From an uncultured Saprospiraceae bacterium (lineage in GTDB: Bacteria > Bacteroidota > Bacteroidia > Chitinophagales > Saprospiraceae), in NCBI GenBank assembly GCA_937928045.1, contig CALFWO010000003.1:1-64000 (forward strand): a DNA stretch of 64,000 bases. Direction: 5' to 3'. Within the stretch, counting starts at the first letter, position 1, and the number at the start of each line of letters is the position of its first letter. The position numbers and the translations under genes are program-made. Below, in pieces: positions 47,466-56,539 of this stretch. The notes beneath the pieces were generated by a model. It searched no databases. It worked only from the letters and a program-made list of their open reading frames with translations, and had not been told where the DNA came from.

Positions 47466-49376
47466 ATGCTAACAGCTGCTAACATTTCCGTACAATACGG
47501 TGACCGAGTTTTGATGGACAAAATCAATCTCGTCGTCAAGTCCAAAGATAGAATCGGCTTAGTCGGTCGAAACGGAGCCGGTAAGTCCACCTTACTTAAA
47601 ATTATCGCGCGGGAAAAAACTCCTGATGAAGGGCAGATCGATAGACCTTCCGATTCTACGCTAGGATTTTTGCATCAAGAGATGGATATCCCGAAAGGGA
47701 AAACTGTACTTGATGAAACACTTTCTGCATTCGCTGAAGTGAAAAAATTAGAGGCAAAGATTGAGAAGATTAACGAACAGCTCGGTGAACGTACCGATTA
47801 TGAATCAGATGGCTATACGCAATTGATCACCCAACTTTCTGATGCCACAGAAGAATTTCAAATGATGGGTGGTGCAACCATGGAAGCCGATGCGCAACGA
47901 GTCCTGATGGGTTTGGGTTTTAAATCATCAGATCTTTCAAGATTGACGGATGAGTTCTCCGGAGGTTGGCAAATGAGAATTGAGTTGACCAAAATGCTTT
48001 TGCAAAAGCCTTCTTATCTCTTGCTGGATGAGCCTACTAATCACTTGGATATAGAATCAATCATTTGGCTTGAAGAATTTCTGAAAGATTATCATGGAGC
48101 AATCATTGTTATTTCTCACGATAGATCATTCCTGAATAATATCACAAATCGAACTGTTGAAATTGAACTGGGAAGGTTGACTGACTATGCAAGTTCATAT
48201 GATCAATATTTAATTGATAGAGTAGAGCGCAGGCAAATACTTCAAGCCGCTGCCGACAATCAGAATAAGTTGATCGCAGAAAAACAAAAGACGATCAATC
48301 GATTTATGGCCAAGGCTACCAAAACAAAGATGGCCCAGTCCATGCAGAAGCAACTCAATAAGATGGAAATTATTGAGATAAATCCTGAAGACAATTCTGC
48401 CTTCAATATCAACTTTGCACCAGCACCTAGATCAGGAGACATTGCAGTTGAAGTTAAAAACTTATCTAAATCTTATGATGAATTAGAGGTTTTGAAATCA
48501 GTAGATTTACAAATTGAAAGAGGAGATCGTGTGGCGTTCATTGGACAGAATGGACAAGGAAAAACCACACTTGCAAAAATCATTGTTGATAAATTAAAAG
48601 CAACATCGGGAGATGTCAAACTCGGACACAATGTGTCGATTGGATATTATGCGCAGAATCAAGCGGATACTTTATCTGGAGATCTAACTTTACTTGAAAC
48701 AATGGAATCGCACTCGCCACCAGATATGCGAACCAAATTAAGAAGTATACTAGGTGCATTTTTATTTAGTGGAGATGATGCAGGGAAAAAGGTGAGTGTC
48801 CTTTCTGGAGGGGAACGAGCAAGACTTGCACTTGCGTGTATGTTGCTGCGTCCATTCAATCTACTGGTTCTTGATGAGCCGACGAATCACTTGGACATCG
48901 TTTCGAAAGACATTTTGAAAGAAGCTATCCTTAAGTTTGATGGAACCATGCTTGTAGTATCGCATGATAGAGATTTCCTAAATGATTTGACCACTAGAAC
49001 TATTGAGTTTAGAGATCATAAATTGTATGAATACTTAGGAGATGTTCAGTTCTTTTTAGAAAAAAGAAAGTTGGACAATATGCGACAAGTAGAACAGCGT
49101 GATGTTGTGAAAGGTAAGAAAGAAGCAAAAAAGGACTTGTCTCAAGAAGAAAGAAAACAGAAAAAAGCGCTTCAACGCGAAGTTCAAAATTGCGAACGTA
49201 AAATTGAAAAATTAGAAGACAAAATTTCTAAAATGGAAGCGGCTATGGCTGACCCTGAATTTTATACCACTCCAGGATCAAACAAGAAAATTGAAGAATT
49301 CAAAGCATTGAAAAATGAATTAGATGCCGTTATGGAAAAATGGGAAGTGGCACAAGAAAAATTTGACACTTTCTGA
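47466..49376 (+). CDS. ABC-F family ATPase
   Basis: 636 residues with two ABC ATPase domains and no membrane segments. Domain 1: GRNGAGKST, FSGGWQMR, LLLDEPTNHLD. Domain 2: GQNGQGKTT, LSGGERARLALA, LVLDEPTNHLDI. A charged helical interdomain linker (RVERRQILQAAADNQNKL) and a C-terminal coiled coil (from about residue 540, QRDVVKGKKEAKK) match the Uup/YdiF-like group, which act on ribosomes during translation rather than in transport. The coiled tail may contact nucleic acid, as in Uup. It carries a candidate -7 box close upstream and seems monocistronic. Confidence 0.94.
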   Translation: MLTAANISVQYGDRVLMDKINLVVKSKDRIGLVGRNGAGKSTLLKIIAREKTPDEGQIDRPSDSTLGFLHQEMDIPKGKTVLDETLSAFAEVKKLEAKIEKINEQLGERTDYESDGYTQLITQLSDATEEFQMMGGATMEADAQRVLMGLGFKSSDLSRLTDEFSGGWQMRIELTKMLLQKPSYLLLDEPTNHLDIESIIWLEEFLKDYHGAIIVISHDRSFLNNITNRTVEIELGRLTDYASSYDQYLIDRVERRQILQAAADNQNKLIAEKQKTINRFMAKATKTKMAQSMQKQLNKMEIIEINPEDNSAFNINFAPAPRSGDIAVEVKNLSKSYDELEVLKSVDLQIERGDRVAFIGQNGQGKTTLAKIIVDKLKATSGDVKLGHNVSIGYYAQNQADTLSGDLTLLETMESHSPPDMRTKLRSILGAFLFSGDDAGKKVSVLSGGERARLALACMLLRPFNLLVLDEPTNHLDIVSKDILKEAILKFDGTMLVVSHDRDFLNDLTTRTIEFRDHKLYEYLGDVQFFLEKRKLDNMRQVEQRDVVKGKKEAKKDLSQEERKQKKALQREVQNCERKIEKLEDKISKMEAAMADPEFYTTPGSNKKIEEFKALKNELDAVMEKWEVAQEKFDTF

Positions 49377-49405
49377 AGTCGATTCTGTTAAGTTAAAATA
49401 AATTT

Positions 49406-49495
49406 GGACACCGTACGCTACGTTACGGGGCTCGCTATTCGCTCGATCCGACCACTGTCGTATCAAGCCCACTTCACATCGCTGGTGCAAGATCG
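49406..49495. other. GC-rich intergenic segment of foreign composition
   Basis: 52 of these 90 bases are G or C by hand count, far above the flanking DNA. It holds GCTCGCTATTCGCTCG and a CGTACGCTACGTTACGG run, but no stem able to act as a terminator and no tRNA fold. AT-rich borders on both sides give it sharp edges. It resembles the short dispersed intergenic repeats seen in some Bacteroidota genomes; copy number cannot be judged here. Confidence 0.35.
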
Positions 49496-49541
49496 TTTTC
49501 TATGAGCGGAATTTTTTATTTTACATAAAATTTGAATTTCG

Positions 49542-50342
49542 ATGTCATACATTAAGTCGCTCAATATTAATACTTCAAAGGTTAATCCATTTCCTTTTAA
49601 TGTTTCGGCAGTGAAGTTTGCAAAGCATTTGGACTTAACAAGCAAACTCAATTTTTTTGTTGGTGATAACGGAACAGGAAAATCAACCTTGTTAGAGGCG
49701 ATTGCATTTCGATTACAGTTGCCACATATGGATGGATCAGATTATGCTAAAAAGTCTTTTGAAGCAGCTGTCAAATTATCTCCATATTTAGAATTTAAAT
49801 TCAGCATTGATCGGCCGAGAGGATTCTTTTTTCGAGCGGAAGATTTTGGCGATTATTTGAATAGTGTAAACCGAGCCGATGCTGGTCTCCATGCACAATT
49901 GAAATCTTTGGAAGGTGAAGTGCCGGATGATATCATTGAAGAAATGAAAGAGAATGCCAATTATCAGTTATACCATATGAAGAAAAATTATGGACAGGAA
50001 TTGAATGCGTTTTCTCACGGCGAAGCTTATCTCAAAATAATCCATGAAAAAATAAAAAAACCGGGAATTTATCTTTTGGATGAGCCCGAAGCCGCATTAT
50101 CTCCAGCTAAACAATTGGCACTGATTTATCAAATAGTAGAACATTTGAATAATAATACTTCTCAATTTTTTATAGCTACACATTCGCCAATTCTAATGGC
50201 CATACCGAATGGGAATATTTTTGAAATTACAGATCAAGCAATGGAAAAAACAGCTTTAGAAGATACTGAGCATTATCAAATAACTAAGGGGTTTTTAAAT
50301 AATCCCGAACTTTATCTTCGACATTTGGACAGTGATAAATAG
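49542..50342 (+). CDS. AAA/ABC-type ATPase of the COG3910 kind
   Basis: 266 residues, soluble, with Walker A FVGDNGTGKSTLLEA (near residue 42), an ABC-like signature FSHGEAYLK, Walker B YLLDEPEAALSP and switch His in FFIATHSPIL. It lacks the long coiled coil of SMC/RecN. The architecture fits the stand-alone predicted ATPases of COG3910, whose function is unknown; some relatives sit in defence loci, but no nuclease or other defence partner is next to it here. The upstream GC-rich segment and the downstream decayed gene suggest a rearranged site. Confidence 0.8.
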   Translation: MSYIKSLNINTSKVNPFPFNVSAVKFAKHLDLTSKLNFFVGDNGTGKSTLLEAIAFRLQLPHMDGSDYAKKSFEAAVKLSPYLEFKFSIDRPRGFFFRAEDFGDYLNSVNRADAGLHAQLKSLEGEVPDDIIEEMKENANYQLYHMKKNYGQELNAFSHGEAYLKIIHEKIKKPGIYLLDEPEAALSPAKQLALIYQIVEHLNNNTSQFFIATHSPILMAIPNGNIFEITDQAMEKTALEDTEHYQITKGFLNNPELYLRHLDSDK

Positions 50343-50392
50343 CTTTAATTAGTTAAAAGTTAACAAATAGATGCTTTGTTTTCAAAAGGTAA

Positions 50393-50746
50393 TTAATATT
50401 AATTCTATTTGACTGTAGCAACATCGTCATAGAACTACAATCTCTTGTAGATAACGAAGAACAACGAACTCAGTAGTTTCCGAAAATGTTGATTCTCTTA
50501 ATACAAGAGGTGAAAATGACTTTAAAGATGTGATTGACAGTTTGGTCTGAGGAAGTACCTGAAACCTTTAATTCATTTAGACGAACAGATTAGGGCGCCA
50601 TGTTCAATGTCGGAGGTAAGCTAAATAAAACAGCTGCCTGTATTAACTATATCCGAGCAATGTCTGATATTTCTGTATTCAATGATATTATTAATACGAA
50701 AATACAGAATCGAGCTTGGGCAATTATGCTTGGATATTCTTTTTAG
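50393..50746 (+). pseudogene. Decayed gene remnant, possible beta-barrel C terminus
   Basis: Three consecutive open segments in different frames read as protein-like sequence: one ending VDNEEQRTQ (to about 50472), a second VVSENVDSLNTRGENDFKD (from about 50473), and a third from 50549 (EEVPETFNSFRRTD) that meets a TAG at 50591 and continues GAMFNVGGKLNKTAAC to a final stop at 50744-50746, ending RAWAIMLGYSF. That needs at least two frameshifts and one nonsense change. The terminal aromatic-ended strand resembles the last strand of outer-membrane beta barrels. No family is named. Low to moderate confidence. Confidence 0.45.
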
Positions 50747-50750
50747 AATT

Positions 50751-52376
50751 TCACTCCTTTTTCAAAAAAACAAATGCCCCTTCCGCTCCAATTTTTTTGA
50801 AGTTGGTGTTCTCAGGCAAACGATCCACTCGGTGAATCCGGCTGATCATATATACTGGTTTATCTTGGGAATGATTATACAACCAATTCAACCGAGTCAT
50901 TCCTTCGGGTGGGGCATCTACAGCGTTGCCATAATAGTATGGAGCATAACTTTTATAACCATGATGCATAATTATCGCATCCTTTGCGTGGGTTTTACAA
51001 AATTCAATCGCAGGGCGTTGAGTTAAGTTTTCAATACGTCCGATAAATGCACCTAATGCAATAAAAATATAAATCGCCGTTCCCAAGAAAATAATATTTA
51101 AGCGTTTCGTGGAATTGGCTTCGGTGAAGAACACAGTATATATAATTGTAAGTATTCCTAAAGCACCAGGTAAATAAGTCCATGCAGGCCAATCTACCGG
51201 AGTTGCTATGGTCGCCATGACTTCAATGTTCTTCGGCTCATTGATAATCCATTCTAAGTGTTGAGCGATATAGGGCAATGCCAAAGACAGACCGGCAAGC
51301 AATAATGCATTTATAAATAATCCGAAGCTCAGCAATGAACCCAATTTTTTCCCCAACTCATACTTGTATAAGGTATATGCAGCTAAAAAACTTAAAGGAT
51401 AATAAGCCAAAGAAGAGTAGTGTACGATTTTGGATTGTACGATTGAAAAAAGAATCAAGACTACCATCAAAAGTATCACCATCCATTTTCTAAATACTTC
51501 CAAATTAACTTGCGCTTGAGGAATAGAACTTGGTTGCCAAATACTTTTTAAGGCAAACCAACTCATGGGAAAACAAGCAAACAGCACTACCACAAAATGA
51601 TAACCGGGAAATCCTCCATGTCCAGCATCTTGTGTTTGAAACAATCGAATCTGATAGGTGATGAATTGTTCAATGAACCAAGGTCCGTTGGTGAAATACT
51701 CGTATAAGAACCAAGAACTCATGGTGGCAAATCCTGTAATTAAAGTGGCAATGATGGTGGAAAATGGAATCCAATACTTTCGCGGAATTACCACAAATCC
51801 AATCAACCAAACCAAGCCCATGATTGCAATGACCACTGGTCCTTTAACTAATACAGCCGCTCCAAAAAAAAGTCCTGCCCAAGCTCCTGAGCGGATATTT
51901 ATTTTTTTGGATTTTCCAATGCTAGTATAAAATAAGTGAATGGCACCAATGAAAATAAAGGCATTGAAAATTGGGTCCAGAATCCCTGATCGAAAATACA
52001 AATGGGGTAAAAGTGAACCTAGGTAGGCGATGGCCCACCACCAACCAAATCTTTCATTAACATACTTTCGACCTAGGAAATACAAATATTGAATGACAAA
52101 TATTCCAAGCAGCGCATTTGGCAATCTTGCAGAGAATTCATTGACGCCAAAAATCCGCATGCAAGTTGATTGGATCCAAAAGAACAAAGGCGGCTTTTCC
52201 CAAAAGGGTTCAAAACCAATTTGAATTTGTGAGTAGTTTCCGGAGACGATCATCTCTCGACTGATCTCTGCAAAGTTAATTTCATCCCAATCAAATAAAT
52301 GCACTTCGCCCAGGCCTGGTAAAAACAGCAAAGCCGCAAGGACAAGCAGAACAATATTTGAAGGAAGTTGCTTCAT
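50751..52376 (-). CDS. ArnT/PMT-like family 39 glycosyltransferase
   Basis: 541 residues with about 11-12 membrane segments. The first periplasmic loop carries the acidic pair of GT-C enzymes (FDWDEINFAEISREM, Asp31-Glu32), followed by PFWEKPPLFFWIQS and the segment RLPNALLG, all typical of ArnT and PMT-like enzymes that use polyprenyl-phosphate sugars on the periplasmic side. The acceptor may be lipid A, protein or another envelope glycan. Its ATG overlaps the stop of the RluA gene by one base (TAATG), making it the third gene of the unit ribF-GT2, rluA, arnT-like. Confidence 0.9.
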   Translation of the reverse strand: MKQLPSNIVLLVLAALLFLPGLGEVHLFDWDEINFAEISREMIVSGNYSQIQIGFEPFWEKPPLFFWIQSTCMRIFGVNEFSARLPNALLGIFVIQYLYFLGRKYVNERFGWWWAIAYLGSLLPHLYFRSGILDPIFNAFIFIGAIHLFYTSIGKSKKINIRSGAWAGLFFGAAVLVKGPVVIAIMGLVWLIGFVVIPRKYWIPFSTIIATLITGFATMSSWFLYEYFTNGPWFIEQFITYQIRLFQTQDAGHGGFPGYHFVVVLFACFPMSWFALKSIWQPSSIPQAQVNLEVFRKWMVILLMVVLILFSIVQSKIVHYSSLAYYPLSFLAAYTLYKYELGKKLGSLLSFGLFINALLLAGLSLALPYIAQHLEWIINEPKNIEVMATIATPVDWPAWTYLPGALGILTIIYTVFFTEANSTKRLNIIFLGTAIYIFIALGAFIGRIENLTQRPAIEFCKTHAKDAIIMHHGYKSYAPYYYGNAVDAPPEGMTRLNWLYNHSQDKPVYMISRIHRVDRLPENTNFKKIGAEGAFVFLKKE

Positions 52377-53113
52377 TATTTTTTATTCCATTTTTCCAAT
52401 TGTTTTGATAAAGCTCTTAAATCCTTTGGGAATTCCGCCGTTAGAACTTGTTCTTCTTGGGTGCTCGGATTTTTAAAAACCAAAGTTTTTGCATGGAGAC
52501 TTAACCTAGAAAGTAAAGGCCTTTCTTCCTCGGCTTTACCTTTGGAAAATTTCTTTCCTTTGAAGCTTGATAAGTACCAGGCTTCTTTCTTCGCATAATC
52601 TTTATCAACTAAAAGCGGATGACCAATCGATCGAAGATGAACCCGAATTTGATGGGTTCGTCCAGTTTCGATTTTTACTTCGACTAATGCAATATCTTGA
52701 TAAACTTCCAGAACTTTATAATGACTAACAGCTTGCTTCCCATTCCGATTAATTTTCATTTTTCCCGGACGAGAAGGATCACTGGCGATTGGTTTATCAA
52801 TGCTTCCCGTTTCATTATTAGGTATTCCTTGTACAAAAGCGAGATATGTTTTGTCAACTTTTTTACCTTGCCATTGATTGCTTAAATCTCGATGTGCTTC
52901 TGGTGTCTTTGCAAAGATTATAATTCCGCTAGTAAATTTATCCAAACGATGAACAGGGATGATTACCTCGCGATCTTGAAGCAACAGGTTTTTCAAGTTG
53001 GGCAACTCTGGCTTGAATCTATCTGGGATAGACAAGACCCCTGCAGGTTTGTTCACAACAACGATTGACTCGTCTTCAAATAGTATTTCTACTTTGTTTT
53101 TATTTTTCGCCAT
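52376..53113 (-). CDS. RluA-family pseudouridine synthase
   Basis: About 245 residues from ATG 53113, which lies in the last codons of the upstream fusion gene (14-base overlap); an ATG at 53155 is possible. The catalytic Asp58 is in the family motif HRLDKFTSG, followed by KTYLAFVQG, ETGRTHQIRVHLRSIGHPLLVD and LHAKTLVF. The enzyme isomerises uridine in rRNA or tRNA; no N-terminal S4 domain is present, which points to the RluA/RluC-like tRNA or rRNA type without S4. It sits between two glycosyltransferase genes. Confidence 0.93.
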   Translation of the reverse strand: MAKNKNKVEILFEDESIVVVNKPAGVLSIPDRFKPELPNLKNLLLQDREVIIPVHRLDKFTSGIIIFAKTPEAHRDLSNQWQGKKVDKTYLAFVQGIPNNETGSIDKPIASDPSRPGKMKINRNGKQAVSHYKVLEVYQDIALVEVKIETGRTHQIRVHLRSIGHPLLVDKDYAKKEAWYLSSFKGKKFSKGKAEEERPLLSRLSLHAKTLVFKNPSTQEEQVLTAEFPKDLRALSKQLEKWNKK

Positions 53114-55109
53114 TAAGATCTGAGAAATACTTTTTTCCTTTGATAAAATATTCATAAACTATTGAATGCTGATACCATCCAGCAATCTTAATTTTATGAT
53201 TTAGTTGGTTGGTCGAAATAGCCAAAGATTCTATTGCTCTTCGCTTTCGTATAGTTCCGATTTTGCCGTAAAAACTAAAATGCGCTCGGATAATCGCCCA
53301 GCAATCTTTGGGTTGTCCTGAAAGCAAAAATTTAATTCCAGCAACACCATCTAATAAAAGTCGGATGACAATGTTGGCGAATAAAGAAAATCCACTTTTA
53401 TTTTTTGCAACCATGATCAGACTATTTCTAAAATTAAGAAATGTCTTTCTAGGGTTCTGATAACTCAAAGTGCCTCCTCCCAAGTGATACACAATTGATT
53501 TTGGCGCGAACTTTATTTGATAACCCATGCGTTGTATTCTCCAGCATAGATCTATTTCTTCAAGGTGCGCAAAAAACTGTGGATCTAAACCTCCCACTTT
53601 TTTATAGACTTCATTCCGAACTAAGAATGCACATCCTGATGCCCAAAAAATATTAATTTCATCATCGTATTGATTCAAATCCTTTTCCAATGTCTGAAAC
53701 AATCTTCCGCGGCAAAATGGAAATCCCCAACGATCTATCCAGCCACCAGCGGCTCCTGCATATTCAAAATATACTGGATCACGATCCGAGCGAATCTTTG
53801 GTTGAACAACAGCAATCGAAGGATTTTTTGTGATCACTTTCATCGCTTCTTCCAGCCAGTTGACTTCAACTCGAACATCGGAATTGAGCAATACTAAATA
53901 TTCTGAATCTATCATTGCCAAAGACTTTTTATAGCCTCCTGTAAAACCATAATTTTCATCCAATAGCTGTAATTCTATATTGGGATAATTGATTTTTAAA
54001 AATTCAACTGAATCATCAGTAGAGGCGTTATCTGCTACAACGATTCTAAGATTATCATATTTAGTTTTAAGAACAGAAGGCATGTATTTGGCCAAATGGT
54101 CTTTGCCATTGTAATTTAAAATAACAACAGCTACTTCAGGCGCTTTAGTTACTGTCGGCTTTTTTTTTATTGAAGAAAAATAAGCCTGTACATTTTGCTG
54201 ATCAAGCTGAATAGCAGATTTCAATTCATCAAAGCTGTTGTACTTCTGGTCGCCACGAATGTATTTTTTGATGTCAACTTGAATCGGATGTTCATAAATA
54301 TTATCATCAAAATCAAAAATATTCACCTCGATGGTTAATTCATTAATATGATCTACCGTTGGTCGCTGACCAATGTACATCATCCCTTCCAAACCAAATT
54401 TATTCATCTTTGGAAGATCGACAGTGACGGCATAAATCCCTTGTTCCGGAATTAATTTGTGAACTTCATCAAGTTTCAAATTGGCTGTTGGAAATCCAAG
54501 CTGCTTTCCTAATTTTTCTCCTTCCTTTACAGTTCCATATAGGCTATAATTGTGACCTAACAAGTCTGCTGCCAACTGCATGTCACCGGTAGCAATGGCT
54601 TTTCTGACTTTAGTTGATGAAATGGCTAGGTCGTTGATTTCTTCCTTTTGAATTTCAATGATTGAAATATCCTTTTGATTCAATTCTTTTTTAAGTAATT
54701 CGATATTCCCAGCTCTGTTTTTCCCAAATTTATGATCATAACCAATTACAATACTTTTAGGATGAAACTTATCAATCAAGAAATTGTGAATGTAGTCTTC
54801 TGGAGATTGGCTAGAGAAAATTTTATCAAATGGTACGATGACCAGATTGTCTATTCCGATAGATTCTAATCGATTGATTTTTTCCTCAATACTTTGTAAG
54901 AGCTTTAACTCTGTTTGCTGCGGATTTAGAAAAATTCTAGGATGGGGATAAAAAGTGATTACAACACTTTCGCCATTATTGTCTTTAGCGATGGATTTAA
55001 GTTGCTTAAGGATCTTTTGATGTCCCAAATGTACGCCATCAAAGCTACCAATAGTAACTGCAGAATTCTGAAAAGATGGCAAAGCATTTAAGTCCGAGAA
55101 TACCCTCAT
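53100..55109 (-). CDS. ribF: RibF (riboflavin kinase/FAD synthetase) fused to a GT2 glycosyltransferase
   Basis: 669 residues from ATG 55109 (an ATG at 55148 is upstream). Residues 1-305 are a complete RibF: FAD synthetase motifs SFDGVHLGH (about 22-30) and ISSTKVRKAI (about 164-173), then the riboflavin kinase GTVKEGEKLGKQLGFPTANL, GQRPTV and YIRGDQKYNSFDELK. After a short linker SSIKKKPTVTK, residues 326-669 are a family-2 glycosyltransferase: VVILNYNG, VADNASTDDS, LLNSDVRV (acidic metal site), FFAHLEEIDLCWRIQRMGY. The linker has a run of nine A, and no ATG, GTG or TTG lies between the two parts in this frame. It heads the overlapping unit with rluA and the ArnT-like gene. Confidence 0.9.
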   Translation of the reverse strand: MRVFSDLNALPSFQNSAVTIGSFDGVHLGHQKILKQLKSIAKDNNGESVVITFYPHPRIFLNPQQTELKLLQSIEEKINRLESIGIDNLVIVPFDKIFSSQSPEDYIHNFLIDKFHPKSIVIGYDHKFGKNRAGNIELLKKELNQKDISIIEIQKEEINDLAISSTKVRKAIATGDMQLAADLLGHNYSLYGTVKEGEKLGKQLGFPTANLKLDEVHKLIPEQGIYAVTVDLPKMNKFGLEGMMYIGQRPTVDHINELTIEVNIFDFDDNIYEHPIQVDIKKYIRGDQKYNSFDELKSAIQLDQQNVQAYFSSIKKKPTVTKAPEVAVVILNYNGKDHLAKYMPSVLKTKYDNLRIVVADNASTDDSVEFLKINYPNIELQLLDENYGFTGGYKKSLAMIDSEYLVLLNSDVRVEVNWLEEAMKVITKNPSIAVVQPKIRSDRDPVYFEYAGAAGGWIDRWGFPFCRGRLFQTLEKDLNQYDDEINIFWASGCAFLVRNEVYKKVGGLDPQFFAHLEEIDLCWRIQRMGYQIKFAPKSIVYHLGGGTLSYQNPRKTFLNFRNSLIMVAKNKSGFSLFANIVIRLLLDGVAGIKFLLSGQPKDCWAIIRAHFSFYGKIGTIRKRRAIESLAISTNQLNHKIKIAGWYQHSIVYEYFIKGKKYFSDLNGEK
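54160..54168 (-). other. A9 run at the RibF/GT2 junction
   Basis: Nine consecutive A on the coding strand encode part of the Lys triplet in SSIKKKP. Dropping one A brings a TAA four codons after the run, and gaining one brings a TAA five codons after it, so slippage in either direction would yield RibF alone. A sequencing or assembly error at the run must also be considered. Confidence 0.7.
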
Positions 55110-55246
55110 GAAGCGCAAATATAAGGTCTTCAAAAGGAAAAATTTCATTTCCAGCTTTCCAAAAAATCAAGAACAGAAATAGTATTCAAAAACCTTATGC
55201 TGCCATCAAATGTTTTACCTTTACACTAAGAAAAAGCATACTGTTT

Positions 55247-56335
55247 ATGGATAAAATGAAAGTGGTAGAGGCATTGAGCAAAGTGAAAGAGCCACAATCT
55301 GGTAAAGATCTGATTACCCTAAATATTGTTACAGATTTGAAGGTTGAAGGAAACCAAGTCTCCTTTACGCTTGAATTACCTTCCATGAATTATGCCCATA
55401 AAGGTCCATTGAATATGGCTTGTCAACAAGCCATGCTGGAGTTGGATCCAACCGCTCAAGTTCACATTCATATGCAAGGTGGAACACAAAAGCCTCCAAC
55501 CGAAACACCACCAGCTTTATCTCAGGTCAAACATATTATTGCAGTCGCATCGGGAAAAGGAGGTGTTGGGAAATCAACAGTAGCAGTGAATTTGGCACTG
55601 AGCCTTAAGAAGTTAGGCGGAAAGGTTGGAATTATAGATGCAGATCTATACGGACCTAGTATTCCTACAATGTTAGGTCTTGTTGGTCAACGGCCTAAAG
55701 TGCAGGAGATTGATGGAAAGCATTATTTGTTGCCACTTCGCCATGAAGATATGCCGGTGATGTCGATTGGATTCATTGTTGAACCGGAACAAGCAGTAGT
55801 GCTAAGAGGACCAAGATTGGGGTCTATTCTTCGTCAATTTATCAATGATTGTATCTGGCCAGAATTGGACTATTTGATAATTGATTTGCCTCCAGGGACT
55901 GGCGATATCCAGTTAACATTAGTTCAAAGCTTGCCGGTAACAGGCGTAGTGATGGTAACAACGCCGCAAGAAGTAGCGCTAGCCGATGCGATCAAAGCAA
56001 TGAATATGTTCCTTTTACCTTCCGTCAATGTTCCGATTCTTGGTGTGGTGGAAAATATGAGCTGGTTTACCCCTGCAGAACTACCAAACAACAAGTATTA
56101 TATCTTTGGTAAAGGAGCTGGTAAAAAGTTAGCCATGGCCGCTCAGTCATCCCTCTTAGGCCAATTGCCCTTGATTCAATCTGTCCGAGAAGGAGGAGAC
56201 GAGGGCAAACCGATAGCAAGTCAAAATGGAGAAGCCAGTGAAAGATTTGAGCAAATAGCTAAAAATACGATCGAGCAACTGAATTTGAGATTAGAGTATC
56301 GAGACCCAACATCTCCGGTGCAAATCAAGATTTAG
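55247..56335 (+). CDS. mrp: Mrp/ApbC-type P-loop ATPase (Fe-S carrier)
   Basis: 362 residues: an N-terminal DUF59/MIP18-like domain (residues 1-78) and a Mrp ATPase with SGKGGVGKST at 102-111, IIDADLYGPSIPTMLG, and DYLIIDLPPGTGDIQLTL. Mrp proteins transfer or assemble Fe-S clusters. The C-terminal CxxC that holds the bridging cluster in E. coli Mrp is missing: after VVENMSWF comes TPAELPNNKYYIFGKG. I believe this is usual in Bacteroidota. A NifU-type CxxC protein is encoded just downstream. ATG start at 55247; the gene is divergent from the RibF fusion gene. Confidence 0.93.
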   Translation: MDKMKVVEALSKVKEPQSGKDLITLNIVTDLKVEGNQVSFTLELPSMNYAHKGPLNMACQQAMLELDPTAQVHIHMQGGTQKPPTETPPALSQVKHIIAVASGKGGVGKSTVAVNLALSLKKLGGKVGIIDADLYGPSIPTMLGLVGQRPKVQEIDGKHYLLPLRHEDMPVMSIGFIVEPEQAVVLRGPRLGSILRQFINDCIWPELDYLIIDLPPGTGDIQLTLVQSLPVTGVVMVTTPQEVALADAIKAMNMFLLPSVNVPILGVVENMSWFTPAELPNNKYYIFGKGAGKKLAMAAQSSLLGQLPLIQSVREGGDEGKPIASQNGEASERFEQIAKNTIEQLNLRLEYRDPTSPVQIKI

Positions 56336-56514
56336 AGCTAAAAACAGAGTGAGCGTATAAAATTGCTCAAGGAAAACCAATTTGAAAACGTTAGTTTGTA
56401 ATTTAAAACCTTGATAATCAATGAGAAGGTGTTTTCTCTAACCATCAATTATGGGCTTTTGAGAAAATAATTGCTAAAGCAAGCTAGTCGTTCAAAATTG
56501 TCCATTATCGAACG

Positions 56515-56522
56515 TACCTTTG
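56515..56522 (+). promoter_or_regulatory. Candidate -7 box for the NifU-type gene
   Basis: TACCTTTG matches TAnnTTTG, 17 bases before the ATG at 56540, so the NifU-type gene may have its own promoter in the gap after mrp. Confidence 0.35.
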
Positions 56523-56539
56523 TACAACGAAAGAAGCCT

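Noticed and set aside
49406-49495. Possible tRNA or small structured RNA in the GC-rich segment
   Set aside because: No acceptor stem, no T-loop consensus GTTCRANNC and no cloverleaf arrangement could be drawn.
50682-51026. 114-codon plus-strand frame overlapping the end of the ArnT-like gene
   Set aside because: It is antisense to a well-supported membrane glycosyltransferase and in a different frame from the decayed gene that ends at 50746.
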